This document shows, in pieces, positions 47,134-57,496 of a stretch of 64,000 bases of DNA (the stretch's first letter is position 1; each line of letters starts with the position of its first letter). Source of the stretch: Mytilus trossulus (taxonomy: Eukaryota; Mollusca; Bivalvia; Mytilida; Mytilidae). The notes beneath the pieces are model-generated. The model was not told the origin of the DNA and did not search any database. It saw only the letters and a program-made list of their open reading frames with translations. The translations under genes were made by a program, and so were the position numbers. Location: contig NC_086383.1 in NCBI RefSeq assembly GCF_036588685.1, positions 63,005,448 through 63,069,447 on the forward strand, given 5' to 3'.

Positions 47134-47222
47134 GTAAGTTTTTTGTACATTTGTTTTATTTAAAGGGGCTGGCCCTGCTGTACCCATTTTCATCCATCGG
47201 TCAATCTGTGTGAATGCTCATG

Positions 47223-47343
47223 GGCAGATCCAGCCATTTCAAAAGAGGGGGTTCACAACCCAGGACAGGTTCCAACTATATGTCCCCACTCAAATGCATT
47301 GATCGGCCAACAAAAAGAGGGGGGCCAACCCTGGATCCGCCAC
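47223..47343. mobile_element. Small TIR element, GGCGGATCCAG family
   Basis: The left end 'gggcagatccagccatttca' and right end 'ccctggatccgccactg' are inverted relatives. Between them are 'aaaagagggggttcacaacc' and 'tgtccccactcaaatgcatt'. A second copy without clear ends is at about 46755-46838, and a scrap is near 34228. Confidence 0.6.
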
Positions 47344-47519
47344 TGATGTTTATTTATACATTCACCTGCTAAAAAGGTACCCTTAACTTCTAATAAAAGT
47401 CATTCATTTCAATTTTTACAGTCAAAAAAAGTGAACCAACTGATTGTCTAACAGCTTAATTCCTATATATGTTCAATGATTAAACATGCATATATTGGTA
47501 CTCATAAATTCATATAATA

Positions 47520-47935
47520 GATAAAGGAAGATGTGGTACGAGTGCCAATGAGACAACTCTCCATCCAAATAATAATTTATAAAAGTAAACCATTATAAGT
47601 CAAGGTACGGCCTTCAACACGAAGCATTTGCTCACATAGAACTTTAAGCTATAAAAGGGCCCCAAAATTTTTAGTGTAAAACCATTCAAACAGGAAAGTC
47701 AAAGGTCTCATATATATATAAAAAAAACGAGAAACAAGAAACATGTTTAAATAACATAAACAAACGACATCAGATTCATGACTTTGGACAGATGCAAACA
47801 TTTGCAGCGGGATTAAACATTTTGATGGTACTAAACCTTCTCCCTTTTTCAAAATCAATAGTATAACATTACAACAAAGAAAAACACATGTTAAAATATC
47901 AATTGGAAGGCTTAACACATGTTTAACTCAATCAT
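47520..47935 (+). repeat. Mussel 'gaagatgtggt' repeat, long copy
   Basis: The longest copy in the window: 'ggaagatgtggtacgagtgc', 'caatgagacaactctccatc', 'acggccttcaacacgaagca', 'gctataaaagggccccaaaa', 'gacagatgcaaacatttgca', 'gcgggattaaacattttgat' and 'ccttctccctttttcaaaat' in order. It lies in the intron after exon 2. Confidence 0.75.
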
Positions 47936-48475
47936 GTCAATCAAAAAAGTCATATAACAAGAAAATTTGTAGAAAATTTGAATATTTTTCGTAACTTCCT
48001 AAATTTTTTCATTAGCACTCTCAGTTGTGCAGCAACTATGAAGTATCATTGTTCCCCGTGCAATGCGTTGCGGGGGAAAAAGAAATACCGGGCATCTATC
48101 TTTATGGTCTTGTAATAAGCCCTCTCACATGTGAATGTACAATTCTTGCCTGACTATTATCAAATTAATATGAGAGGATTTACTTTATATAAGTAATGTC
48201 TCGAACAGTTATGAGGATTAGTGCCGTTCAATTATTTTTAAAAAGAGTTATGTCCCTTGGAAATAATCATATGGAAATTACATTGTATGTGCTCTCATGT
48301 GTACATTTCTTGCCAGATTTTTATTAAACTCATTTCAAAGGTTTATGTCAGAAATGTCATGGACAAGTTCAAAAATATGACAAATGTATGACAGGGGATT
48401 GTGTTAAGTTTTTAGTATTCTGTCATTTTTTTGTTTTGTATGATAGAAATGAAATCAATGTTTAATTTATTTCAG

Positions 48476-48623
48476 ATTAGGCTTTTCCAAATCAGATCAG
48501 TCAACATGGAAAAATTTAGGAGATCTAGATAATGTTATTTCCCAACCAAATATTCGTTTATTTAAACATGGAGTATTTACAAAATCTTCAATAGATCGTA
48601 ACAGAGTTGTGTCCGTTGTACAG
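48476..48623 (+). CDS. Exon 3 of unrecognised gene
   Basis: The exon follows 'taatttatttcag' and ends before GTAATC. It enters in phase 2 (AA|A = Lys) and leaves in phase 0 with 49 codons: LGFSKSDQSTWKNLGDLDNV ... SSIDRNRVVSVVQ. Frame and phase agree with exons 2 and 4. Confidence 0.7.
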
Positions 48624-48794
48624 GTAATCTCTGTGTTTTTCTCAATTTACATTAAGGTTTCCTGACAACATCTATAGCAACTTTATATGTAACGTAGATA
48701 GATTGTATAATTGACTGGAATTATTCAACCCGAAGGTACATGTATCACTGAATCAGTTAGTCTGGTGAGCTTTTGTAACTGATTAAGGGAGAAG

Positions 48795-48975
48795 GACCCT
48801 ATATTGGTACTTCGGGATCAGGTATATTTAAGCTCAGGATTTCAGGATTGACCCTTTCTGGATACCGAAATTCTTTTTTCGAATTTCAGGATGTCTGGAT
48901 TTAAATTTCCTGAAAAGCGGGATCTCAGGATTTCATGTTTTTAAGCCCCGGATTTCAGGATCTGCACCCCTCCCC
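48795..48975 (-). repeat. 'Cggga/atttcagga' repeat, copy 1
   Basis: It contains 'accctatattggtacttcgg', 'gatttcaggattgacccttt' and 'ctggataccgaaattctttt', then repeated 'cggatttcaggat'. Its inverse is at 50440-50655, so this is a dispersed element present in two neighbouring introns in opposite orientation. Confidence 0.7.
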
Positions 48976-49459
48976 CACTGATGACCATCAACAATATTAA
49001 AAAATGTAGACTCAAAGAAAACCTGAGTAAGAAAGAAAAATTGCAGAAAATTAGTCTAGATTTATCATTAGGTTCTTTCATGCTATCTTTTAGTCGACTT
49101 TTTAGCTGGCTGATTTATACAGGATACTCTGCACCAAACAATCCTGTGCCTTATGTTATCTGTAATATTCGTGTTTTACAATTTTGTCTTAAATAACCTA
49201 ATAACAAAACCCAAACATGCAACACAGAATGAGGAGATGTTGAGACAACATTAACTTTTGATATTATAAATAAAAAAGATGTTATATTTTAGATATTAAT
49301 TTCTTTTATAATTGATGTAGTGTTGTTGTCTCGTCTGCGCAGAAAATGAGACATAGGTATAACTTTCAGGTGGCGGTGGTGGCGGCGTAAACTATTTGTA
49401 TAAAGATTTATATTTCAGAAGATAGAAAACCTAGATGCTTCATGCTTTGTATGCTGCAG

Positions 49460-50045
49460 ATACCTTATGTTATAAAGTTTCCGTCAGTCATGTCCAATGT
49501 CCTTGACCTCATTTTCATGGTTCAGTGACTGCTTGAAAAAATAATTTTGTTATGTAAATTTTTCACTTATTATGAGTAATAGGATAACTATGTTTGGTTT
49601 ATGGGTTCCTTGCAACGTCTACATGTCCATCAGACAGGGTTCACCTGACCTCAGCCTCAATTCATGGATCTACAGTGATGAAGGTTAAAGTTACGTGATT
49701 AGGTCTGTTTCTCGGATACTATAAGCAGTAGGTCAGCTATATGTGGTAAATGGAATGATTGTAAGGTGTACATGTCTGTCTGGCAGGTTTCATCTGACCT
49801 TGACCTCATTTTCATTCTTCATTGGTCAATGTTAGGTTTTTGTGTTTTGGTCTATTTTTCTAATACTATAAGACATATGTCAACTTTATTTGGTGTATGG
49901 AATAATTCTAAGGTGTACATGTCTGACTGGCAGGTGTTGTTTGTCCTTGACCTCATTTTCATGGTTCTTTGGTCAATGTTATTTTTTTGTGTTTTGGTCT
50001 GTTTTTCTTATACTATATTCTGTACCTTGACCTTAAATGTCTCTA
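49460..50045 (+). repeat. Tandem repeat, about 148-bp unit
   Basis: The phrase 'ttgacctcattttcat' recurs at about 49503, 49800 and 49947, with a diverged version near 49650, giving roughly 148-bp spacing. Companion phrases are 'tgtacatgtct..ctggcagg' and 'tttttgtgttttggtctgtt'. It lies in the intron between exons 3 and 4. Confidence 0.75.
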
Positions 50046-50106
50046 AATTAAAGCTCTTGGTCCTGATACCACTAAAATTTAGTGGTTTTTTTTATAATCT
50101 GGACAG

Positions 50107-50370
50107 GTAAAGAAAAGAAGACATCAAATAGATTTGGATTCATCTGATTCTGATGGAGAAGCATGCACAAGCACTAGTTCATTTTCTTCAATGAGGTCAT
50201 CAAACAGTTCAGATTCTAGTGAAGATGCACCCAAAATAGAACTGTTACTGAATAATGCAGTTTTAGGACAACATGCAGGAGAACTCTTGTTAGATCTCAA
50301 CAAATTTGTAACAAAGGACTGTGATACAGATAAATATAAAATGTCAGGGATGATTGTTAATGGCACTATG
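50107..50370 (+). CDS. Exon 4 of unrecognised gene, acidic Ser-rich stretch
   Basis: The exon follows 'ttttataatctggacag' and ends before GTAAGT; phase 0 to phase 0, 88 codons. It starts V-K-K-R-R-H-Q-I-D-L-DSSDSDGEACTSTSSF, so a basic patch (KKRRH, a possible nuclear localisation signal) is followed by an acidic, serine-rich disordered run to SSDSSEDAP. Then comes a more structured part, IELLLNNAVLGQHAGELLLD, and K-Y-K-M-S-G-M-I-V-N-G-T-M. The best-supported exon of this gene. Confidence 0.75.
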
Positions 50371-50439
50371 GTAAGTACTACGATTTTATCTCAGCTACCC
50401 TGAAATGCCATGTCAGATAAGCAATCATTTTGTTTGTGT

Positions 50440-50655
50440 TATTTAATCAGGGGGAAGGGGTTCAGAGGGGTCCTGATCCCGAAATCCCTAGCTAAAAAAC
50501 GCGGAATCCTGAGGTCCTGAATTTAAATAATTTAAATCCCAACATTCCAAAATTTGAAGAAAAAAAATCGTGGATACTGAAAGGGTCAATCCTGAAATCC
50601 CAATCTTAAAAACACCCGACCTCGAAGTCCCGATAAAGGTCCTATCCCCCCTCTA
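50440..50655 (+). repeat. 'Tcctgaaatcccg' repeat, copy 2
   Basis: 'gatcccgaaatccctagcta', 'cctgaggtcctgaatttaaa', 'actgaaagggtcaatcctga' and 'agtcccgataaaggtcctat' are the inverse of 48795-48975. Confidence 0.7.
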
Positions 50656-50919
50656 CCTTGATTGTATCTAAGCAACCCTCAAACGCCATGTCAGATATGC
50701 AATCATTTTGTTTGTGGTACTTAATGGTACTGATCAGCATTAGCTTTATACTTTCATGACTTTTACATGTCAGGAACTATAATGAATCAAAATTTTATAG
50801 GATTAGACAATCAGATAATGTGACTTATATATTCACTCTATATTTTAAGACAACATAATGCGGAGAAAATTCAAAATGTATGGCATATACACAGCCAAAT
50901 TTTGCTGACGTGAATTTCA

Positions 50920-50985
50920 CGTGAATCTCATTTCACGTGATTTTCACATGAATTTCACATTAATTTCACGTGAATTTCAAATAAA
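50920..50985 (+). repeat. TTTCACGTGAAT short tandem repeat
   Basis: About five imperfect copies of 'aatttcacgtg', of which three contain the palindrome CACGTG (E-box sequence) and two the variants CACATG or CACATT. It is intronic. I cannot tell a regulatory cluster from a simple repeat. Confidence 0.7.
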
Positions 50986-51297
50986 ATTATAGATGTGTCA
51001 AAGACTTGAAAACAGTTTAAAACATAATCTCATAAATATACCATCAACTTCACATGGAATTTGCCATAGTCTTAAATGAATTTCTATTTTACAAAAGTGA
51101 GGTTCTTGAGCTACTAAATTTTTAGTAAATACAAAACTGTATTTGTGATTATCAAAGTCAGCTATTTGTGAGAGGATTCCAACACTTTTTCACTATAATA
51201 TGAATATCTCACCACTGGTCTTTGATTGTCTCATTTGACAATAATGGCCTTTTTGACTGTTTGTTCATTATTATTTTTTTGCCCCCCCCCCCCCCTA

Positions 51298-51444
51298 CCC
51301 AGGATGGAGCGGAAATTAAGGTTTACCCTTACCCTTGTCAGTCTATGTCAGTCCGTACGTCTCGATATTGGTTTACATCCTCTAACTTTAGTTTGCCTCA
51401 ACCAAATGTTATGAATGTGTAATGCTTATTACCACCAACCACAG
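51298..51444 (+). repeat. Bivalve interspersed repeat, part upstream of exon 5
   Basis: 'cagtccgtacgtctcgatat', 'tggtttacatcctctaactt', 'caaccaaatgttatgaatgt' and 'aatgcttattaccaccaacc' match a dispersed bivalve repeat I recall. A poly-C run, 'cccccccccccccctaccca' type, precedes it. The match appears to continue to about 51505, inside the candidate exon 5. Confidence 0.6.
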
Positions 51445-51626
51445 ATTGCCAGTTTGAATTTGGATTGCCTCTCTTTCACCGTTCTCAAATTATGTCCCTT
51501 TATAAATGGAAAAGTTGCTGAATTTGCTGTTTCTGCACTCAAATTTCACTTTAAATACCACAACCAAATGACAGGAACTTTCGATTCAATTTTGGAAACT
51601 GCTATAAAGAGAGAAAATCTGGCCAG
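51445..51626 (+). CDS. Candidate exon 5, partly repeat-derived
   Basis: The exon follows 'caccaaccacag' (weak pyrimidine tract), enters in phase 0 to match exon 4, and leaves in phase 2 before GTGAGC. It reads IASLNLDCLSFTVLKLCPFI ... KFHFKYHNQMTGTFDSILET and ends E-N-L-A. The first 60 or so bases resemble a dispersed repeat; the rest does not and looks like normal coding sequence. Its phase 2 exit does not fit the last exon directly, so a small exon between them (candidate 54632-54665) is needed or the boundaries are wrong. Confidence 0.5.
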
Positions 51627-51799
51627 GTGAGCTTATGCCATACATTTGTAACTTTTCTACATTAGAAAATGCCTGTACCAAGTCAGGAATATGACAGTTG
51701 TTATCCATTCGTTTGATGTGTTTGGACTTTTGATTTTGCCTTTTGATTTTTGATTTTCCTTTTTGAATTTTCCTCGGAGTTCGGTATTTTTGTGTTTTT

Positions 51800-53610
51800 A
51801 CTTTTTAGTTGTTCGTCGTCATCAAAAACTTTTCCAAGAATCTTCTCTGAAACTACTTAGTAAAATACCTTTAAACTTTAAATGAATGTTTCTTAGGGTA
51901 CCTAGTTAATAAATTTTATCTGAAGTTTTGATCTATCAACAAACCTGGCGGCTTTTGCTAAAATTAGAACATACATGTAGGGGTCAAACCTTGTATTACT
52001 ATTTTTGTTATAGGGCCCAAAGGGTCCAAATCCAAATTTTATTTGATTTCATCAAAAACTAAATTATTTAGGCTCTATAATATGCTGAATCTTTTTGTGC
52101 GTTCAGATTTTTCATTTTGGGCCCTGTTTTCAAAGTAATCCATATATTAAGGTTTAAAAGGGTCCAAAATTAAACTTTGTTTGATTTTAACTGAATTGAT
52201 TGTTTGTGTTTTTTTTAGAGCTGAAACTAACTTTGTTGTTACATTTTGTTTATCAGACAATACTAGGAAATTAAATGTCCCATTTCAAATGTTTGAGATG
52301 TTTGACCATATTTGTTTTGTATTGGAATAAAATTGAGAGTGGAAATGGGGAATACCTATATTATGTCAAAAATTTAATATCAATCCAAATTCAGACCACA
52401 TAAGGCTTAATTAGTGGGTCCAAACTTGCCCTACTGTTCAAGCCTCAACCTCTGCAGTTGCATCAGATTCAAAACTTCATTTTAAAGGGAAAATATGTAT
52501 ATGATTTAAACATTGAAAATAAACTGTTTGATTTGCAGTTCAGGTCACCTGACCTAATTTAGGAATTAGGGACCAAAAAGTGCCCCAAAACAGCATTTTT
52601 CTAATTAACGGATAATAACTTGTGTTTATGTATTTCAATTGCTGAAATTGTACCACAATGTTGAATACCACAAGTTAAAGGTTTTGATTCATTTTGGGTC
52701 CATGGTGTCAACAGTTAAGGAATTTTAAAGAGCCTAAAAGGGGCCAAAAAACAAGCATTTGTATAGTTTCTGAACAATAGCGTGTGTGTAAGTGTATGGA
52801 TCTCTCTGACATTGTACCACTAAGTTTCATATCACAAAAGGAAGACTGAGTTTGAGTTTGGGGCTTATTGTCCCATTCATGAAGGAATAAGGAGCCATAA
52901 GAACCATAAACATGAATGTTTCTAGTGACCAGAAAATAATTTTTGTTTAAGTGTATAGATCTCTGAAATTGTACTACAAGGTTCCATATTACAAACTGGG
53001 GGGGGGGGGGGTCAAAAAGTTTTGGGGTTCTAATTTTTTGAGCGGTTTAATTTTTTTCTTTAAATTTTCGAAAAGTTTCAAGAAGAAATCTTTAATTGCA
53101 TAGTATTGCCCAATAGATTTGTTTCGTGTCAGAAACATGTTTTGTCAAAAAATTGACCACACAGACAGTATCTAGCTTGAATATTGTGTCTAAAGATACC
53201 CAACTGTTCAGGGTCGTATCAGGCTGCACTCATCAAAGAATTTTCTTGGCTTATGTCTCTGAAACTAAAACACTTACCATGCTTACAGCAAATCTGTCAT
53301 GGGGTAAAAATGTTCATCAGGTCATGATTTACATGCCCTGATATTTTCATACGAATCAGACAACCGTTGCTGCCCCTGATTTGATAATTTTGAGGAAATT
53401 TGAAGTTTTTGGTTATCTTGAATATTATGAAAGATAGAGATAAACTGTAAACTGCAATGATGTTCTGCAAAGTAAGATCTACAAATATGTCAACATGATC
53501 AAAATAGTCAATTGACCCCTTAAGGAGTTATTGCCCATTATAGTCAATTTTTAACAATTTTTCGTAAATTTTTGTTATTTTATACAAAAATCTTCTCTTT
53601 TGAAACTACC
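51800..53610 (+). repeat. Large bivalve interspersed repeat
   Basis: Several recognisable blocks: 'cttttccaagaatcttctct' with 'gaaactactta', 'gaaactaaaacacttaccat', 'gcttacagcaaatctgtcat', 'cagacaaccgttgctgcccc', 'gatagagataaactgtaaac' and 'gaccccttaaggagttattg'. It continues after the inserted element at 53620-54220. From memory this is a very common, unclassified repeat in bivalve genomes. Confidence 0.65.
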
Positions 53611-53619
53611 TACTGAGAC

Positions 53620-54220
53620 AAAGGAGTAGGTCCAGTAAGACCCCTTTTTGGCCCCAAAATATAGCAGTTTTACAAAATTGTTAAAATATAAACTTTTAGT
53701 TATTTATTGGACAGTAGAATGCTTCTGCTACATAAATATGGGCTGTTTATGACAATACAATGCACATATATCGGGCAGTAGCACCATAAAGTCATGATAA
53801 AGTACTGAAATCTTCACAATTCTAGCATTTTAGTTAAATTTTAGACGGTTTTCGTGTAACACGAAAGTGGCCACATTCGTGTTCATCCTTAATATTGAAA
53901 TGTCAGTTGTATATTATCATCGGATAATACATAACATATATAAGAGTTGAGGATAAACACGGATGCGGCCACTTTCATTTTTGACAAAAACCATCTGAAA
54001 AGTGACATTTTTCGGCATATTTGGTAGAATTATGTTATATTTGAGCTTGAATCGGATGGATTTCAATGACTAAATCAGTTCAAATTTTTGACATACACTA
54101 ATTGATTTAAATGAAATAGACACTTAAGTGTTTAAAAAATGGTCAAAATCTTTCGTCAGATGAACCTGGAATTTGAGGCCAAAATCGTTCCTTACTGGTC
54201 CAGGACCTGAAGACTCCTTT
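53620..54220 (+). mobile_element. AAAGGAGT-ended MITE with internal palindrome, copy 2
   Basis: It starts AAAGGAGTAGGTCCAGTAAG and ends with the inverted GACCTGAAGACTCCTTT. The central arms are GAAAGTGGCCACATTCGTGT (53863 on) and the inverse ending at 53976. It sits inside the large repeat: 'tgaaactacctactgagac' on the left and 'aaccaaacttggccacaatc' on the right are normally adjacent. It is inverted relative to 15055-15616. Confidence 0.85.
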
Positions 54221-54560
54221 AACCAAACTTGGCCACAATCATCATTAGGGTTTATAGTTTAAAAAAGATGTCAGATGACCTTGCCTGCCAATCAACATGG
54301 CCGACATGGCTTAACATAGAACATAGGGGTAAAATGGCGTTTTTGGCTTATATCTCTAAAACTAAAGCATTTAGAGAAAATTTGACAGTGAAAAAATGTT
54401 AATCATGTTAAGATCTATCTGCCCTGAAATTTTCAGACGAATAAACGGCAATAATGTTCAGCAAAGTAAGATCTACAAATACGTCAACATGGCAAAAATT
54501 GTCAACTGACCCCTTCAGGAGTTATTGCCCTTTATAGTCAATTTAGTGTTTAATAGCACA
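54221..54560 (+). repeat. Large bivalve interspersed repeat, second part
   Basis: 'aaccaaacttggccacaatc', 'atcattagggtttatagttt', 'gacctt.cctgccaatcaac', 'taaaactaaagcatttagag' and 'gttattgccctttatagtca' match the family at 51800-53610 and 37200-37626. It is the continuation across the inserted MITE. Confidence 0.7.
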
Positions 54561-54631
54561 TGTAACCTGCTCTAAGAGATTCCACCACTGACATCATTAA
54601 TAGTCAAATTAAAGTAACCTGTTATTTACAG

Positions 54632-54665
54632 CGGTGCCCACAGAGATGGCTCCCATCTCAATGAT
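54632..54665 (+). CDS. Candidate micro-exon (uncertain)
   Basis: After 'acctgttatttacag' the frame entering in phase 2 reads S-GAHRDGSHLND. Ending at 54665 makes phases fit the last exon, but the donor there is GTCTAG, which is weak. The better donor (GTATGT, 54671) would create an in-frame stop at the junction. I list it because it would resolve the phase gap between exon 5 and the last exon. Confidence 0.3.
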
Positions 54666-54702
54666 GTCTAGTATGTATCTAAAATTTGTGGTTTTATTTT
54701 CA

Positions 54703-54883
54703 GGTTTTTGTTACTGTACTGGAAATGTCAAGACAACATTATATAAAATTAGCAGCAAATAAGGAACTGGAAGATGGAGATAAAGCTATTATATACTATT
54801 CTCGTCCATTTAATATTCTCAATGAAAGTGATAGAAATGTGTTAATTGAAAGCTTCGTAAGACTAAACAATATGCAACGATAG
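54703..54883 (+). CDS. Last exon of unrecognised gene
   Basis: The exon follows 'gttttattttcag' and reads in phase 0 VFVTVLEMSRQHYIKLAANK ... YYSRPFNILNESDRN, ending N-N-M-Q-R-stop (TAG, 54881-54883). A 49-bp tandem duplication (54830-54878 and 54879-54927) covers the end of the coding sequence; the stop used lies at the junction of the two copies. The second copy ends ATGCAATGA, which probably marks the ancestral stop. AATAAA at 55152 is a likely polyadenylation signal. Confidence 0.65.
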
Positions 54884-55157
54884 AAATGTATTAATTGAAA
54901 GCTTTGTAAGACTAAACAATATGCAATGAACAGATTTTGGCAAGGCTCCAGTTATGAGTTCAGCATAAGCAAGATAAATATATGGTTCTTCTGATGTTGT
55001 AATCATGGTAATAGTACATGTATTTTTTATGAACCAATCAAACCATGGTGTATTATGGTATACAGTTAGGAATGTTTACAAAATATTTACAGAATGATAT
55101 GTACTAAAAGAATTATTTCAAATTTTTTACCGAAGCTAAAGAGCTTTAATCAATAAA

Positions 55158-57070
55158 ATTTCTACAAGTACAACCAAACTCATCATAGCTCAAGTTTGTT
55201 GATATAGGCTATAGTGTTGCGGATAGTTAATATTGTTAGAGGAAGCCAGGGTACCCGGGGAGAACAACAGACACTAGGCAAGAAACTTGTAATTCCTGAG
55301 TTGATAGGCTAGAGCTACTTGGACCCCTATACATCGAAGACCCCACAAAAAAAGAGAGAACTTAGAGAGTGAATCAGACCTAAAAATTTCATTATTGTAA
55401 TAAGCTGATAAATAAGTTATAAATACTGTTATATATTAATAGCTGCATTAAAGAAAATTGACCTGATGCATCTGAACATTTCAATACATTTGTTTACCTT
55501 TTTCAGGTTGAAAAGTCTATGTCTGTAGAAATGTGGTGTGAGTGCCAATGAGACAACTCTCCATCCAAATAACAATTTAAAAAAAAAAGTAAACCATAAT
55601 AGATCAATGTACGGCCTTCAACACGGAGCCTTGCAATTGGCTCTCACAGAACATGTTACTGTTTCAAAACTATTTTAATGTCATTATAAGAAACAAGTGT
55701 TGAGCAAATTTAATTTTATGATATTGTTATATTTCTGTTTTATGATGTACAATACAACTAGAAAAAGAATTTATGGTTCAAAATAACAATTGTTTTCAAG
55801 ATAATAATCAGTCTTTTGTCTCCTTTTTATCTGCCTGTTGCTGAATCCAAATATTTGTTGACCAGTTCTAACACTTTCATCGTGTTCCACATGGAATGGA
55901 AATATTGCTGTATCTGGTCGTTGTTCATATTATATATCAGTTGTCGGTCATTGTTCTTTGTTCTCTTTCTTCTACAAATTATATTTAATAGTTTGAATTA
56001 TACAGTGATTGCAGTGCTTTTATCATGTTTATACAATATTTAACAGCTTTATATGGAAATAAGAAAAATAATAAATTGCCAATGAGAAATTTATCCACCA
56101 GAGACCAAATGACATAGAAATTAACAACTGTATGCCATGCCATATACTCAGCTATAAAGGGCCCCGAAATTACTTAGATTGTTTTTTTTTTATATCAAAT
56201 AGCTTAATCTCGTTTACTGTATATATTCAATATTAAGAAATTGTGTGACATTTGATTTGTGTTTTCATAGTCTATCTTTATAAGATGACCATTTGTAACA
56301 CGGATTGCTTAAATAATTATGCGACTCTCATCGGCCAGTGGTATCACGAATGTAATGTCCGTGACTGGATATGCGGTCGTGCAATATTAATTATAATAGA
56401 TAGAAAATGCTCCATGAATTGTTGAAGATTTTGTTCAAGCAGCCCTGTGTTATTCTTATCATAAAAAGTAAAATCACAAATATACTGAACTTAGAGGAAA
56501 ATCAATTGTAATCACATGGCAAAATCAAATAACAAAATGCATCAAAAACGAATGGACAAGAACTGTCATATTCCTGACTTGATCGAGGCATTTTCAAATG
56601 TAGAAAATGTTTGATTAAACCTGGTTCTATAGCGCTAACCCTTTAACTTTAATGACAGTCTCATCAAATTCCGTTATATTTACATTGATGCGTTAAATCA
56701 GAGACATATATGTCTCTGGTTAAATAAACAGACACAATAAATAAAATAGTCAAAATATGAGTACATCAGTCATCATCATAAATGTATAACAATTTTAAAA
56801 GGGACAATTTAACAGAACACAAAATAATTCTCTGTCTACATATTGTATTTAATTATTGCATGCCAATCTTTCCAATTGCTTAGAGGAATCAAACTGACTG
56901 TCTGTGTGATGCATAACTGTAGATTTCGCACAAAATGTTTAAGACAGACTGAGAGATAAGTTTTTGTTTCAGATATGACACCAAGGAAGGGTTGATTTTT
57001 GTTTGCAAAATTAGAACTAAATATGTTGGTTCAAAGGAACGGTATTTTGAAGGAGAAAAAATGAAGGTAC
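55158..57070. other. Intergenic spacer with mussel repeats
   Basis: It holds 'gtgccaatgagacaactctc'-type repeat fragments at about 55515-55655 and 56048-56180, plus a palindrome AGAGACATATATGTCTCT at 56700-56718. No exon is supported. It could contain the last exon of the minus-strand odd-skipped gene, but I did not find a fourth finger or a clear C-terminus. Confidence 0.45.
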
Positions 57071-57074
57071 ACAT

Positions 57075-57177
57075 TTTTAGGAATTTTGGTCCTCAGTGCT
57101 CTTCAACTTTGTACCTTATTTGGCCTTTTTGACATTTTTTTTATTCAAGCGTCACTCCTGGTAGATATGATGAGTTT
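57075..57177 (-). repeat. GACGAAACGCGCGTCT-family repeat, decayed
   Basis: 'aggaattttggtcctcagtg', 'ctcttcaactttgtacctta' and 'caagcgtcactcctggtag' belong to the family; the CpG core has been deleted. Confidence 0.7.
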
Positions 57178-57186
57178 ATATCAAAA

Positions 57187-57418
57187 AGGGACGAAAGATA
57201 CCAAAGGGACAGTCAAACTCATAAATCTTAAATAAACTGACAACGCCATGGCTAAAAATGAAAAAGACAAACAGAAAAACAATAGTACACATGCCACAAC
57301 ATAGAAAACTAAAGAATAAACCCCACCAAAAACTAGGGGTGATCTCAGGTGCTCCGGAAGGGTAAGCAGATCCTGCTCCACATGTGGCACCCGTCGTGTT
57401 GCTTATGTGATTACAAAT
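57187..57418 (-). mobile_element. Retroelement copy E, 3'-end only
   Basis: Starts 'aaagggacgaaagataccaa' and ends 'gttgcttatgtgattacaaa', matching the 3' region of copies A and B with small deletions. It lies 80 bp beyond the last odd-skipped exon, on the same strand. Confidence 0.85.
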
Positions 57419-57496
57419 CAAACTGCTTTCACTTATGTAAATAAATATGTATATAGGTGTTAAAATGTTGCGAGTTCCCCTCTGCCATGTACATAC

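Noticed and set aside
51222..51422. Proline-rich frame before exon 5 as an exon
   Set aside because: Prolines come from a poly-C run; the rest is a dispersed repeat and the frame hits a stop before exon 5.
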